Shown here: positions 13,597 through 25,604 of the stretch, one piece after another
How the letters are laid out: each line of letters begins with the position of its first letter
Position numbering within the stretch: position 1 is the stretch's first letter
Origin: Platynereis dumerilii
Taxonomy: Eukaryota > Annelida > Polychaeta > Phyllodocida > Nereididae
NCBI GenBank assembly: GCA_026936325.1
Contig: JAPTHN010000001.1
Span: 167,446,138 to 167,510,137, forward strand
Direction: 5' to 3'
DNA length: 64,000 bases
Notes under the pieces: model-generated
Databases searched by the model: none
What the model was told of the DNA's origin: nothing
What the model saw: the letters and a program-made list of their open reading frames with translations, nothing else
Program-made: the position numbers and the translations under genes

Positions 13597-14560
13597 GTAC
13601 GTAATGCGAGATTGCTTGACGAAACCGACGGCCCTCAAATTCGAGCGCGATTCCAAGGACAGTACGAGCGAGCTCGAACTGTCAATTATATACGAAGCCT
13701 CCATATACAGTAGTTTTTCTATGCCTGTACAGCAACTTCTACAATAGCTTTATGATAAGCTCGCTACATTTGTGACGGTAAACAACTTAAAGAAGAACAA
13801 ATATGTGTGGCAATTTATTTGTCATTTATGTGGCTGGTGCAGTTCTGACATCTGGCTGTCTGTGAGGCTTCCTTTCGGAATTGTGGAAGCCAGAACACAT
13901 TAGTGCACACAGCTAGAGTTGACACAAGTTGGCGTGAGTTGGCTGAACTCTTGGTGCTGTCTTTGAAATGTGACAAACGTCAGAAAACATCAACATAGCC
14001 AGGCCAGGCCGGGCCCTTTGTGTGCTGTAGAAAATTGAAAGATCTGTGTCCCCGGAGCTTTGCTATGCTTTGCTATGCGATATGTTTTGTGAAATGCATA
14101 TAAGCCAAGGGTTCTTCTGAAGCAGCTTGTGATTGTTGCAGAGGAAGGTGTGAGGTTGCACAGGATAATGAAAAAAAAAAGAGAAGAGAAGGAATTGAAG
14201 TAATGTCAGAGCAAAGCAGCTTCCCTGAAGAGAAGTGGAAGTATACAAGTTGAGTGGAATTGGAAGGACTTATTTCCATCTTCAGCATCTAAACTCCTCC
14301 ATGTCTCCCACAGCAGTTTGCCATCCAACCTTCTAACCATAGTCTCCATTTTGTCCTCCAGCTTGGCCTCAACCATGATCTTGTGGTATGCACCAGAAAA
14401 GCCAACTCCTCAGCACTATCAAACCTAAAATAGAATCTGAAGAAGCAGTGTTATGTACATTAAAGAAGTACTGCTCAGAGATACATTGAAGTATAGGCTT
14501 AGTGCATTAAAGGTGGAAATGGTGCACTAGAACTCTGAAGAAGCACTGACAACTATATAG

Positions 14561-14755
14561 CAGCAATCCCATTGAAGTTTATCATGTCTTAAATCTTAAT
14601 CATTTGATACCATTATTCATAACTTGATAAGTAAATTCATACCGTAGTGCTTAATAATTTGATGGTTACAGTTGCACTACTGTATGAATTTATCTTTGAA
14701 TAATGGTATCCAATGATTAAGACTTGAGAAATGATGAACTTAAACGGGATTGCTG
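14561..14755. repeat. Long inverted repeat (hairpin), arms of 80-90 nt
   Basis: The left arm 14561-14650 begins CAGCAATCCCATTGAAGTTT and ends CCGTAGTGC. The inverse of the right arm 14674-14755 reads CAGCAATCCCGTTTAAGTTC and ends CAGTAGTGC. The loop is 23 nt. Pairing is imperfect but covers nearly the whole arms. It may be a foldback miniature element or an RNA hairpin; no target duplication was seen. Confidence 0.75.
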
Positions 14756-16782
14756 AGGACATGCAACAGAACTGATGAAGCTGCAACATATTGAGATGCG
14801 AAATGAAACTTAATTTAAAGAGATCTGCAACAATCAGGATCTATATATAGACAAGCCATGTGTCTAATTGTTGTGTTGGTGCAACAGAGGCAAAACAATA
14901 GTGCACAAGAATGCAGAACAGTGGCTGTGGGGATGAAGGAAGGCCAGGGCTCGACCTAATTACTATGGAATGGAAGAGCTGGGTGTTGGCTGGGCTGCTC
15001 GTCTCCTTTTCTTTATTGCCTTGCCACCCAGCTCTGCACCAGGGGCTGGCTTCATTAGAGGCAGAATTTGGCGCATGTCTCATGATTAACAGTCCTTGTT
15101 TTTGCTTGTCAGCAGTGCCGTGCTAATTTGTTCAGGCGCTACATCTATCAAGCCATTGGCAAAGTGGCTGGCAGTGCTAATTTCACGCCTCTGCCACTGG
15201 CTACAAATCAGCCTGCCTAGAGACCTCCCTTCCATTCCCTCCTCGCTGAGTTCTCATGGAGTTCTCGCTGAGTTCTCAGTCCGTGGGTTATCGGGTCCGT
15301 AGTTCTACAGGTCTGCGTCTTGCCTACGACAGAACCAGTCTTTTGCGTAAGCAAGTCAGTCCGTTTATAGCAAGTCAGTCCGATTGTACCAATGTTAACC
15401 ACGACCGTGTACAAGCCGCACACTTCCCAAAATAACACACAACTTGCTCCAGTCCGTGACTGGCCTTCGGGTTATAGATTGAGAGAAAGTGCCCTGTAAA
15501 TGGCAAACGGACCCGTTCCATGACACCATTCGCTCATGATTGATGGCGTAGATCTGGATTACCAAAATAAGATGTTGCAACATAGCTCAAAAGCAAAAGC
15601 AAATTTATCGCTTACTGATAGGATGGTCATTAAGGAGTCAATATTTGTTCATTTCTGCGTATACATATAAGAAGAGTTTTAAACAGACATTGGAGGCCGT
15701 TCTAAAACACTGGATTCTTTGGAACTATAGTTCTACTCCCAATTCACCAAGAGCTAGTACTGTACACTCATACATGAATTAAATACATCTGAAAAGTTGT
15801 TAGAAGGTCATGCAAAATTTTATGTCATTACATTAGGTCTAATATGCGAGAGGCAATCTCTGTTTTGTTTATTAATGTATGAGATGGCTATGACATTCAC
15901 GTTCTGACAATGAGGTCCATTCTAACTTGTGCAACCTGTTGAACTGCACATTGATGTTGTTATGATAAAAAAAATCAATTAATTTTTACGAGATCAATGG
16001 GTTCGATTGGTGTTGCTTCTCTAGCGAGACAAGCCTGACGTGTCTTTGTATTTTTTTACAACTGCAATTGCCTGTGGTGCTGCTGCTGGAATTAATAATG
16101 GTAGCCCAAAGGTGCCACCAAGTGCTCCTGAAATAACCCACATTCTCTGCCACAAAGCTTTGTCAAGTTATTGTTCAGGGGCATGGATCTAGAACGAAAT
16201 CAGAACATGCCTGTTGAACAAGGCAACACACTTTCACCACACACTTTTGCCATGCACTTGTGCCATACTTGTGCCACTGAGCAAACAAGATCCTCATCAC
16301 AATGGGTCCTGCAGGAGACGCACTATCCCATTTAATGTCCCAAGTGTCATTCTAGCCCTGAAGCCATGTACAGCTATGTTAAGGCCAAACTCTTTTTTTT
16401 TAACCAAAATATGAAAGATCATCCAGTGCAGTTCATCATTGATTTTTAACTGGCATGCATTGTTTGTGATTGCTGTTTGGATATAAGGTTATCGGTCGAT
16501 TGTAACAGATTTGTGCTGAGTGTGTGGTTCTGTGGAAAGGATGATATTGCTTCCGTACTGTGTAAGTGTAGAGTGTAGACATGTTGAAAAAGGGAACCGG
16601 GAAGAAATCTATCAAATGAAAATCTGCACTCCACACTGTCATGTTCTTTAACCCAATTCTGGCCTTGTGTGCTCCTCAGTTTTCATAAGATACACATCAT
16701 TTGGAGCTCATGCGAATAGCTAAGCCAGTAAGTTTGATGTCTGGAAGATTTATTTTTATCTGAAAAGACCTTACAATATTTA

Positions 16783-17275
16783 AACTTGAAAATAATGAAC
16801 AATCTGTGAAGATTACCAAACCTGGCAGCCTTTTTAACTTGGAAATGATCAAGAATCTGTAAAGATTACCAAACCTGGCAGCCTTTTTAACTGGAAATGA
16901 TCAAGAATCTGTGAAGATTACCAAACCTGGCAGCCTTTTTAACTTGGAAATGATCACTACACTGTATAGATTACCAAACCTGGCAGCCTTTTTAACAGGA
17001 AATGATCAAGAATCTGTGAAGATTACCAAACCTGGCAGCCTTTTTAACTTGGAAATGATCAAGAATCTGTAAAGATTACCAAACCTGGCAGCCTTTTTAA
17101 CTGGAAATGATCAAGAATCTGTAAAGATTACCAAATCTGGTATAGCCTTTTTAACTTGGAAATTATGAACAATCAGTGAAGATTACCAAACCAGGCAGCC
17201 TTTTTAACACAAAAATGATAAAAAAATCTGTAAAGACTACCAAATCTGGAAATCTTTTTAACCTGACATTTCTGA
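16783..17275. repeat. 53-bp minisatellite, 9 units
   Basis: Repeats of a unit containing GATTACCAAACCTGGCAGCC then TTTTTAACTTGGAAATGATC. The word CCTGGCAGCC or its variants recurs at 16821, 16874, 16926, 16979, 17031, 17084, 17136, 17191 and 17244, alternating spacings of 52 and 53. The outer units are most diverged. Confidence 0.92.
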
Positions 17276-20200
17276 AGATCAGCACATATTGCCACTGTTT
17301 TTACTGAAATTATCAACATTTGTAAGTTTTCACACAACCTTTTTAGGTTAAAACGCCTTGCAAAATATTGATCAGCAAATAATTAATTCTAAGTTGTGTA
17401 TCTTAAACAGCAGCAGCATATATTAAGTGTTGTGTGGTTGTTCCTATGCATAGCTAAGCAGGGGCTCACTTCCATGTGTAGTATCGTGTTATTCTTACGG
17501 AGGATGCGGAAGTTGAGGTATTTCCTGCCTTCATCCAATATTCTTTTTGTTCATGTACCAACAATGATGTGTAATGCATTGGCCAGGAAATATGGTTTAC
17601 AAGGATATAAGCCAGTACACATCATTTATACATGTATATCGTAGTATTCGTAACACAAGCTCCAAATGTGTGCTGTTAGATATCCATGTCTCTGATATGC
17701 AGCACTATTGATTAATACTAAAGTAGTTAATGCACTTTGTAATGTGAGATTGTGAACACACTAACCACGGAGAAACTATTTTAGAAAATGTAATATTATA
17801 GGAAGAGAGTAGTTGAAATGTTGTACTAAGGTAGTGTTTTATCAATTTGGTTCAAATAGTACAATGTTTAGGTGGTACGAAGTGAGAAATTGTTCTGCCT
17901 TCAAATTATCTTCATCCGTTTCTCCATACTGATGGGCCAGCAACTTCAGACAACTGAGCAGCCTGAAAGTTGAGTCCTACAGAGAGATGTGCATTTGCAG
18001 TGACAGGTGCTCTGACGTAAAATACCTTTACTTTTAATGTACCTTCTGTGAAATCGAAACATTCATAGAAAGAGACTTCTTTTGGTGTCACATTTCAGCT
18101 GAGAGTATTCATGCATAGTATGTAAAACTTCAAACTAAAACTCACCTGTAACATTTTGAACCTTTAGGCTAAGAGGAATATATGTAAAATGAGACTTTGT
18201 TGTGCATATAAAGTGCATTTGCAGTCACAAAACTTGAGATCAGTGGGAAGGTGATATAAAATAGTCCTTTGTCATACGAAATTTTGACCTACGCCATAAT
18301 GATATATACCAGGTTTAATTTCATGTATGAGTGCCTGCTGGTAATGCTGACTATGATTCTGCAACTTTCAAAAGCTTCAATGAAGAAAAAATGTGCGGAA
18401 TGAATATGATATGATAGTCACATATCTGCAGACATTGCTGATTGTACTTTTGGGTATATGCTTATCTTTTGTCTGTGTCTTTTGTCCTATTTATGAATCT
18501 GTTGAACAAATTTCTTAACAACAAAGTTTTGAACTTCATTTCTCATCTCTACTATAGTGTAGGTGGCACTGCATGGTATTTGCACACGTTACAATATCTC
18601 AGAACATGACCTGTCTCTGTGCACCTGAAGCAGAATTCTGTGCAGCACTTGCTGTAGCTTATAAGTTAACCCGCAACCAAACATCTTCATGACGAATTGC
18701 ACCGAGTACATTACAGTAATAGTATGGTAACCCAATATCTGAATTAAGTTACATTTATAAATTAGCTTAATTATCACACTATATAAACAGCATCAGGATT
18801 AAACTTCACTTAGTACTAGTAAGTTGGCCTGACATTAACTTCTGGAGAAGATTGGAAAAAGAAAGTTCTACTGTTGGGCCACAGATTGTGTTGTGGAATG
18901 TACAGTGTACAGTAAATATTGCTTAGAAATTGAGAAGTTCCTTTGAACGTACATCAATTTCATGAATGCTTTATGAGTTCCATACTTCACAAGTTCCCAT
19001 AGCACCCCCAGTCTGGGAAAGAAACAGAACTCTTACAAAGAGATTTATGAAATCTTACTTAATCCTCTTCTGTCTTGAAGCGAGGCTTTTAAATGTTCAA
19101 AAAGGACATACGAGGAATGCTGTATTTGGGATGAAAAAGGACAATTATGTTGGGAATTCAGAACATCAGTTTTAGTTATTTGTATCCTGTATGTTCAAAT
19201 TGGCTCTTTCTTGTTGTCTGCATTCCCTTGCACGAATCTCTCTGTATCATTCAATACTGAAACTGTCAAACAGTTGCGTTAGGACCATTAAATGCCATTA
19301 AATGCATTTATTCCATTTGGTATGATAAATATTGAAATGAGATTAAGTACACCGAGATCATGTTTCTCATAGAACTGGCTTGGTTGGCTGAATATTTGCA
19401 GAATATCATGCAATCTCTACGAAATCTCAGAGCGCCTGCTCAGATACAGATCGGCTCTGGGGAATAAACATGAAAGTTTGTGCATGCTTTAAATGTATCA
19501 GCTTGTGTATCATGGTGTATCTACTCAAATTATCTGATTGTAGTTTCACCTCACTGTATCTCCTCACTGTATGTGCTTTAACATGGAGCATGATGATGAT
19601 TGTGAGTATCCAGACCTAATGATTGTGATACTCTGTCACTCCTGTAGGAAATTTGGCCAGTCGATTTGTCCTGAGAGATATGCATTGCTTCGGCTATGTG
19701 GCTTATAATTGATTTACATTTCATTAACTAAACACCCTCCCTTCCACCAGCCCCTCCTCAATGTACCCCCTCCCCACTTTGGGTAATACAGAATAAATGT
19801 AGATCAGTAGCCCCCCCCCCCCCTAACTTTCTCTCCCTCTATCTGTTCTGAGACTCTGATTCATTATGCTAACAAAATATTGTGCCAGATATGGTTAGTT
19901 GCAGGAGACTGCTGGAAGCTGATGGCTTAAATATGGATTAAATTGGTATTGTATTTCCCTTGTAGATAATTCCATTTTCATGAGCTGCCTCCTTTCATGT
20001 GCTGCTATTATCCCCTTGATGTATGTGAGCTGTTCACGATTCCCACTTGGCAGATTTCCTTACTTTGCCCCGAGCACAGCAGGTACTGCCAAGCTGAAGC
20101 GACATGTATTTAACACACGTTTAGCACTATCTGGACTAAATTTTAAAAATGTACTTTTAATTCAGTTCCCTATGGATAAAGATGCTTTTAAATAGGCTTG

Positions 20201-20655
20201 TTTGAAAAAAGATCTGTCTACTATTGTACCTTTTGTGTATACAGGCTTCCCCTTTTAAGATAACTTTACAAGGTGACTTTTTCAAAGCTGTCTCAACTGA
20301 CAAAGTGAATTTGTTAAAGGACTGTGTAACTAGTTCAAATCCCTTTGCAATCCCTTAAAAAATTATAAGATTAGCTTATGCTCTTTCGTTTGGTTGATTG
20401 CTGTAGTCATGGCTGCAATTAGGTAGACATATCTGATGACATCTGGAAAACAACTCTTAATATCTTAGGTTCACCTCTGAAGTAATTCCATTGATATGGA
20501 ACCACAAGACCTTTGATTTCCTCTAGAACTGACTGTGATAAGCGTCATAAGACTGTTGTCTACCTGCCTTGAAACCGAATGTGCTTTCAAAAGACCACAC
20601 TCCGAGCGAAAGACTCTTTAGGGAGATTCTAAGAGGGTCGTTGCGTGCTGTTTGG

Positions 20656-20682
20656 TCACGTGACAGCACCAAGAACCACGTG
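20656..20682. promoter_or_regulatory. Pair of CACGTG E-boxes 20 bp apart
   Basis: TCACGTGA (20656-20663) and CCACGTGC (20676-20683) place two CACGTG palindromes 20 bp apart, roughly two helical turns, about 350 bp upstream of the first talin exon seen. They are candidate sites for bHLH-type factors; function is inference. Confidence 0.35.
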
Positions 20683-21033
20683 CATTCCTCGTGCTTACCA
20701 CCTGGGAGAAAAAGTTCTTGAAAAAGAAGAGTTGGTGTCAGGTGTGACTGGTCTTCAAGTGCCAGCTGATTGAAGCGTCCTATAGGGACAAAGAGAAGTG
20801 CATGCTTTATACATGTATACCCAAATTGTTATCTTGGCACAATGGGAAAATGGTTCTTTGAGTTACCTATGTGTACACAATGAATTTGTAATCTAATTGG
20901 TTCCAGCTTAATGAGCTTATCCATGGCTAATGTAATCATGATGAATCTACGTCTTTGTTGCATTATATTATTTTTCATTTTAATAAAATCAATTTTCTGC
21001 CTCAATAAAATGATTATTTTCTTATCTTTTCAG

Positions 21034-21131
21034 CCACTGACCATGGCCTCTTCCTGGCTGATGACGACCCCAAAAAAGGGGTGTGGCTAGAAAATGGAAG
21101 AACCCTTGAATACTACCTTCTTCGAAATGGG
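21034..21131 (+). CDS. TLN: Talin, internal coding exon: end of F0 domain
   Basis: Talin links integrin tails and membrane phosphoinositides to actin; its N-terminal FERM head has subdomains F0-F3. This 98-nt exon has 2 nt completing a split codon, then 32 codons beginning TDHGLFLADDDPKKGVW and ending EYYLLRNG. It aligns without gaps to human talin-1 at about residues 45-76 (SDFGLFLSDDDPKKGIW ... DYYMLRNG), the second half of the ubiquitin-like F0 domain. The acceptor is a pyrimidine-rich tract ending tcttttcag, and the donor is GGG|GTAAGT. The upstream intron is phase 1 and the downstream one phase 0. The preceding coding exon (start codon, KTMQFEP and VYDACR region in human) was not found in the 21 kb upstream, so the gene is 5'-partial here. 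Identification as talin is firm; whether it is the only paralogue cannot be told. Confidence 0.96.
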
Positions 21132-21987
21132 GTAAGTACTACTTGTGTTTTGATTTTGATTTCCCTTGTTATGACAGCATAGTCTCTTGAAGTATTTTGA
21201 GTGACAACTGCAACATCCCAAATGACATGTGGTCTGAGGGGATGTGTGAGTAGTACCCAGTACAGCAGGACTAAGCAGTTGTAGCAGCGAGAATAACTGG
21301 AGAATAACTGTACAGTCAACTGGCCCTAATAGAATTGGCTCTGTGCTGCTCTGCTGCTTTATTCCTTTGGAGGCCCATATGAGGCAGTCGCCTGGAGCTC
21401 AGGAAATTTGTCCCAATCCCCCACCTCCTGTATGTTTGCAGCAGGAAATTGCGCCTTGTTGCCCAATTTTCTTTGATTAATCTAATTTGACTTCTATATA
21501 AATCCCCTTTTATGCTGGCTTTGATATAGGGCCTGTCCTCCCAAGGCAGGTTATGAGTCATGAACATGTACTGCTAAACTCGATTAGGAGCAACTCTTGA
21601 TGTATGCGACTTGTGTGTGTGGGATATGTTTGGTGTTATAAGTATGCAGTTGAATGAGTGACTTCTGTGATCCATATTTGCCAGAAGTGAAGATGTACAA
21701 TGTGCATGTGCCATATATATATATGTAAAAGGAGAGCAGTCATTGAACTTCAGAAGCTTGTGTGCATGAAGTATAATCTTCTTAAAAGTCATCTCCATAT
21801 ATACTGTAGGACCCATTGTCATACCATGTCTATCATGTTGTTTACCCGTTTGTTTGTGCATGATGTATATATATCCAAAACGATCTGCTTGAGTGTTTCC
21901 ATGAGAAGACATCCACTCTCTTCATATTTTGAGATTGCCGTGCTGGTGTGGAATCCTATCTGTTGGTATCGAGTGTGTTTTGCTCAG

Positions 21988-22040
21988 CACACAATGCCAC
22001 ACATGAGCCACACAATGCCACACATGAGCCACACACGAGC
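21988..22040. repeat. 21-bp tandem repeat, 2.5 units
   Basis: CACACAATGCCACACATGAGC occurs twice exactly and then in part (CACACACGAGC). Confidence 0.85.
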
Positions 22041-22614
22041 CAGCTAATGAGGGAGGCTGAGAAGGACCAGGATTGTTGGAGGAGTCAGTTTTCTGGATTG
22101 CATGATTGTGGATGCTCCGAGGACCCTGTGAGGGGCTGCTGCTATGAGACAGTTTAATGAATTCTTGTGCTTGGAGTGCTTCACGCCGCTTCACGCTGCT
22201 TCACACTGCTTCTTGGCGCTCTAGACACTGACAGGACAATGAATAGGTGATGTTGGGTATATTCTATGGTGGATGTCATTTGTAGCTGGCTTCTGTCTCA
22301 ATTGGATTGGCTGCTTGGCCTTGGTATGTGGAGCATGCCGAGCCTGAGAACGACAATAGACACAATACGTGACAATTAGGCCAGTGTCTGGGGGCTAGGG
22401 TGGGAGGAGGTGTGCAGCTTTGAATTTCCTTGCTCCACTAAAGTCTACATGGCTGAAGATGACAAGCAATTAGCAGGAGGGGATAAGTCAGCTAGCAGCC
22501 TGCAGCCTGGTGGATGGCCTGCTGGATGGAGCCTGGTATAGCCCTACAGATTCCCTACAGATTCCCTGTAGATTCAAGGCATACCCAGGCAGAGCAATGC
22601 AGACCAGAGCCACC

Positions 22615-24087
22615 CAGGGCCGTACCCATGGGGGGGGTGTGGGGGGTGTGACACCCCCCCAATATTTTCCCAAAGGGGGCCCAAGGTAGGGTAGCTAAAT
22701 CGCGTTGATTGGACAAAAATTACCGCAAAATAGCAACGTACCATATCGTCAATATCTCAATTTCAGAGGCCCCCAAACTGTCAAGAAACTTATATCAGAG
22801 GGCCCAAAAGACTAAAGAAATTTATAATGTATTATCGAATGGCCAAAATGACTGATTTTAGATGTTTATCAATATTCAAAGGGCCCCCTAACAGCATCGA
22901 GAACTTTATTTCAGAGGCCCTTGACTGACTCGACACAGAGGGGCACTCTGTGAGAGGGCCCGCAACTTACTTGAGAAATCAATTTCACAGGGCCCCCAAT
23001 GGACACGAGATATTTGTTTCAGAGGCCCCCTTTCTCGCTGACACTAGAAATTTGCTTCAGAGGGCCCCCCTCTCAGTAACCTAGCGAACCCTTTTTAAAA
23101 GAAAAATTTAATTCAGAGCAACCCCACTCACTGACTCGAGAAATTTATTTCAGAGGGCCCCCTAACTGACTTCCAGAAATGCATTTTAGAAGGTCCCGAA
23201 TAGTATCAATTGTGAGTTAATAAACGATGACAGCCTTTTTTACCAAGGGCCCCAAAGGTGTTGCTGGTTTAAATTGCATTTCAACTCCTAATTAATAAGG
23301 GGTACATATAGCTTCATGGAAAATTGCTAAACTCTGACGAGGCCCAATGACCTAAGTCAATGATTGTCTTGCTGATTGTGTAACATTCATTTTTATCTTT
23401 TTAGAAATTTCAGATCTCCCAACAGGCCCAAATAAACTTACCTTATATTTAATTAAATGTCCACATTTAAACAAGATAGAGGCCTTTAAGTTTAAGTTAT
23501 AACAATTCAATTTTGTCATTTTTATTTTTTAACAGAACTTTTGTAATGCTATTTCTGAGATGCAGCAGGGTAAATTTGTGTTCACACAAGTTTTCAATTT
23601 TGAACTGCACAATAATTATGGGATAGAACTGTTCTTGAAGAATGGACTAGAACAAAAATTGAATGTTCGAGCAGTGGCGTAATCAATGGGTCTAAAGTAA
23701 GGAGCGGGCACCATGAGGGCCAGAAATTCTCTGGGGCATACATAATTATAATATACACCACAATTTCCAGGGCCGTAGCCTGCAGGGGGCAGGGGGGACA
23801 GCTGCCCCCTAGAATTTGATTAAATTTTTTTTAACATATAAAAATTTCAAATTGTCTGCGGTTTTCTGGGGTTCGCATGCTTCCGGACCAGTCTCTGTCC
23901 CCCCTAGGATTCAGCCCAGGCTACGGCCCTGATTTCCACATAAGCGGGGGCCACTGCTATCCATATCGGAGGATGTGTGCTCTCGCGAATCGTTGAGTTG
24001 TGTTTTCAAGGGGGCCCAAATGGTCCAAGAAAGGGGGGCCCAAGGGTGTTACACCCCCCCAACCATCAGGCTATGGGTTCGGCCCTG
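22615..24087. mobile_element. hAT-type non-autonomous element, 1.47 kb
   Basis: An exact 8-bp duplication GAGCCACC (22607-22614 and 24088-24095) flanks an element with ends CAGGGCCGTACCCATGG and, in inverse, CAGGGCCGAACCCATAG. Each end continues into a GGGGGTG/CACCCCCC block. The interior is a degenerate series of units with TTTCAGAGGGCCCCC and ACTCGAGAAATTTATT, followed by AT-rich sequence. There is no transposase. A smaller element of the same type is nested at 23768-23931. Confidence 0.88.
23768..23931. mobile_element. Nested 164-bp hAT-type miniature element
   Basis: The inverted ends are CAGGGCCGTAGCCTG and its inverse CAGGCTACGGCCCTG, the latter preceded by GATTCAGCC. The flanks share ATTTCC on both sides, so the 8-bp duplication is imperfect. 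GGGGGC and GCCCCC tracts lie inside the left end. It lies inside the 22615-24087 element and must be younger. Confidence 0.75.
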
Positions 24088-24563
24088 GAGCCACCAGACT
24101 TCCAGCAGCTAGATGCACTGTGACACTGCCAGCGTGACAGGTTATAGAGGCTATAGAAACTACAAGGAGAAAAGCCTTGCAGCCTAGCCTCAGTCCTGCC
24201 TCAGCCCAGCCTCAGCCCAGGACTCCAGTAGGAGGTGAAAGTCATTAGACCGGGTCACAACTCGCCCAGATTCATATCTTGATATGACTATTAAAAGCCC
24301 CCACTAGGCGCCTAGGATGACTGGCAGCCAGCCCAGGAAATTGAACAGGATTTGCACAAGATAGGAGTATTGGATTGACCACCCATTCACTGAGCAGTCC
24401 TCTGGAATCGAGTCATTCTGGATTCTACTGCATCTATAGCTCCTTCATTTGTATAGAAGTCCTTGCTATATCTGGGTGTTCTTGATTATAGTATGTTATT
24501 GGCCATAACTCCCAAGCCAGTGGAACAGTTCTGTTCAAAGAGGCATGTAATGAATAAAACCAA

Positions 24564-24826
24564 CACTGTAAAATTTTAAGTTTTGAATCTACAGGGAATC
24601 TTCTCGGCCAATAGCCCTATGGCTAATGTTTCTGTATACTGTTTCTTTCCGAGAATAAACAAACATTTGAACTTTGAACTTAAATGATTGACATAGCTTG
24701 TTGTTTTAAGTTATGATAATCTGTCTGCTGTCATTACTTAAAACAACAAGCCATGTTAGCTCAAAGGAATTGTGCAACCATCTCACTCAATCATTTAAGC
24801 CAACTCAAAATTCAAATTTTACAGTG
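24564..24826. mobile_element. Palindromic miniature element, copy A (interrupted)
   Basis: The ends are CACTGTAAAATTTTAAG and, at the right, AATTCAAATTTTACAGTG. Centre stems such as TAGCTTGTTGTTTTAAGTTA and its inverse ACTTAAAACAACAAGC are intact. The left arm carries an unrelated insertion at about 24590-24680 and lacks part of the normal arm. The insertion contains AATAAA and ends TTGAACTTTGAACTT, which could be the 3' end of a non-LTR (LINE-like) element. Confidence 0.8.
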
Positions 24827-25417
24827 AACAGATGGTCTGTAGAACATGTTTTGGACTACATGTATGAATTCATGTTAGCAAGCTACATTGTTTCACAAAA
24901 AGCCAAAGAACAGTTTCGTCTCCACATTAATTTTTACCAAGCAGTATGTCCTCCATGGCTTAGCAAACTTGCCATCCTTGCATGCAGCTTGTGGTTTGGT
25001 TTGACCTCCAGCAAAGATGCATTAACCTCCAGCAGCGGTGTAGTGACATGCTGTGTCATGCATCATTGTGGTTTGGGGGACTGTCTAGCAATGTTAGGGG
25101 TGCTCCTTATCTCTCTGGCAGAAAGTCAATGGCTACTCTTCCTGGCCTTTCAGACCACTTTTCCATATTGGGGAATATTGTTACAACTAATAGGATTGGT
25201 AGAATAAACTGTGAACCTTAATTGAAAAAAATAATAAAATAAAACAACTTCGAATAGTCTCACCGAAAAACACTTTCCAAGTGGCATGTGTGAAAAAAAG
25301 AATGAAAAGCTCGGTTTACTTGTGTTTGTAAGAAGTGATTGACAGATGGTGAAATTCAATATACCCAGGTCGTCAAAAGTCAGACAAAGCAATTCATAGT
25401 ATAATTAATAATGATAT

Positions 25418-25604
25418 TATAGTATAGCGTCGTCCCAGTATAGGTCACTGTAGTATAGTGTCGGTGCAGTTTAGATTACTATAGTGTAGTGTCATTGCAG
25501 TTTGGATCACTATAGTATAGTTTCATCGCAGTTTAGATCACTAAAGTATAGTGTCATTGCTGTTTAGATCACTATAGGGTAGTGTCTTCGCAGTTTGGAT
25601 CACT
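25418..25604. repeat. 31-bp minisatellite, block 1
   Basis: About six units of ACTATAGTATAGTGTC followed by RTCGCAGTTTAGATC. A second block of the same family lies at 26965-27400, 1.36 kb away. Confidence 0.9.

Larger units (their letters stand above)
1..21033 (+). other. Talin intron (or introns) upstream of the F0 exon; 5' end outside window or missed
   Basis: The whole stretch is noncoding as far as can be read. I looked for the exon encoding the talin start and the KTMQF and DACR region and did not find it. Parts outside the elements listed separately hold nothing I recognise: 1-968; 1277-3442, apart from degenerate CTTGTC and CGTCATGACG-like words near 1730-1900; 3877-4882; 6103-8994, AT-rich; 10986-12678, AT-rich; 13597-14560; 14756-16782; and 17276-20655. 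Short open frames there have no family resemblance and no consistent splice context. Confidence 0.8.

Noticed and set aside
16783-17275. Regular repeats resembling a CRISPR array
   Set aside because: Units are contiguous with no unique spacers, and the genome is eukaryotic.
24713-25221. 164-codon frame and an overlapping frame containing PGLSDHFSIL, reminiscent of LINE endonuclease ends (LSDH)
   Set aside because: The first part of the long frame is the right arm of a miniature element. Around LSDHF there are no other endonuclease motifs, so the match is too short to call a LINE.
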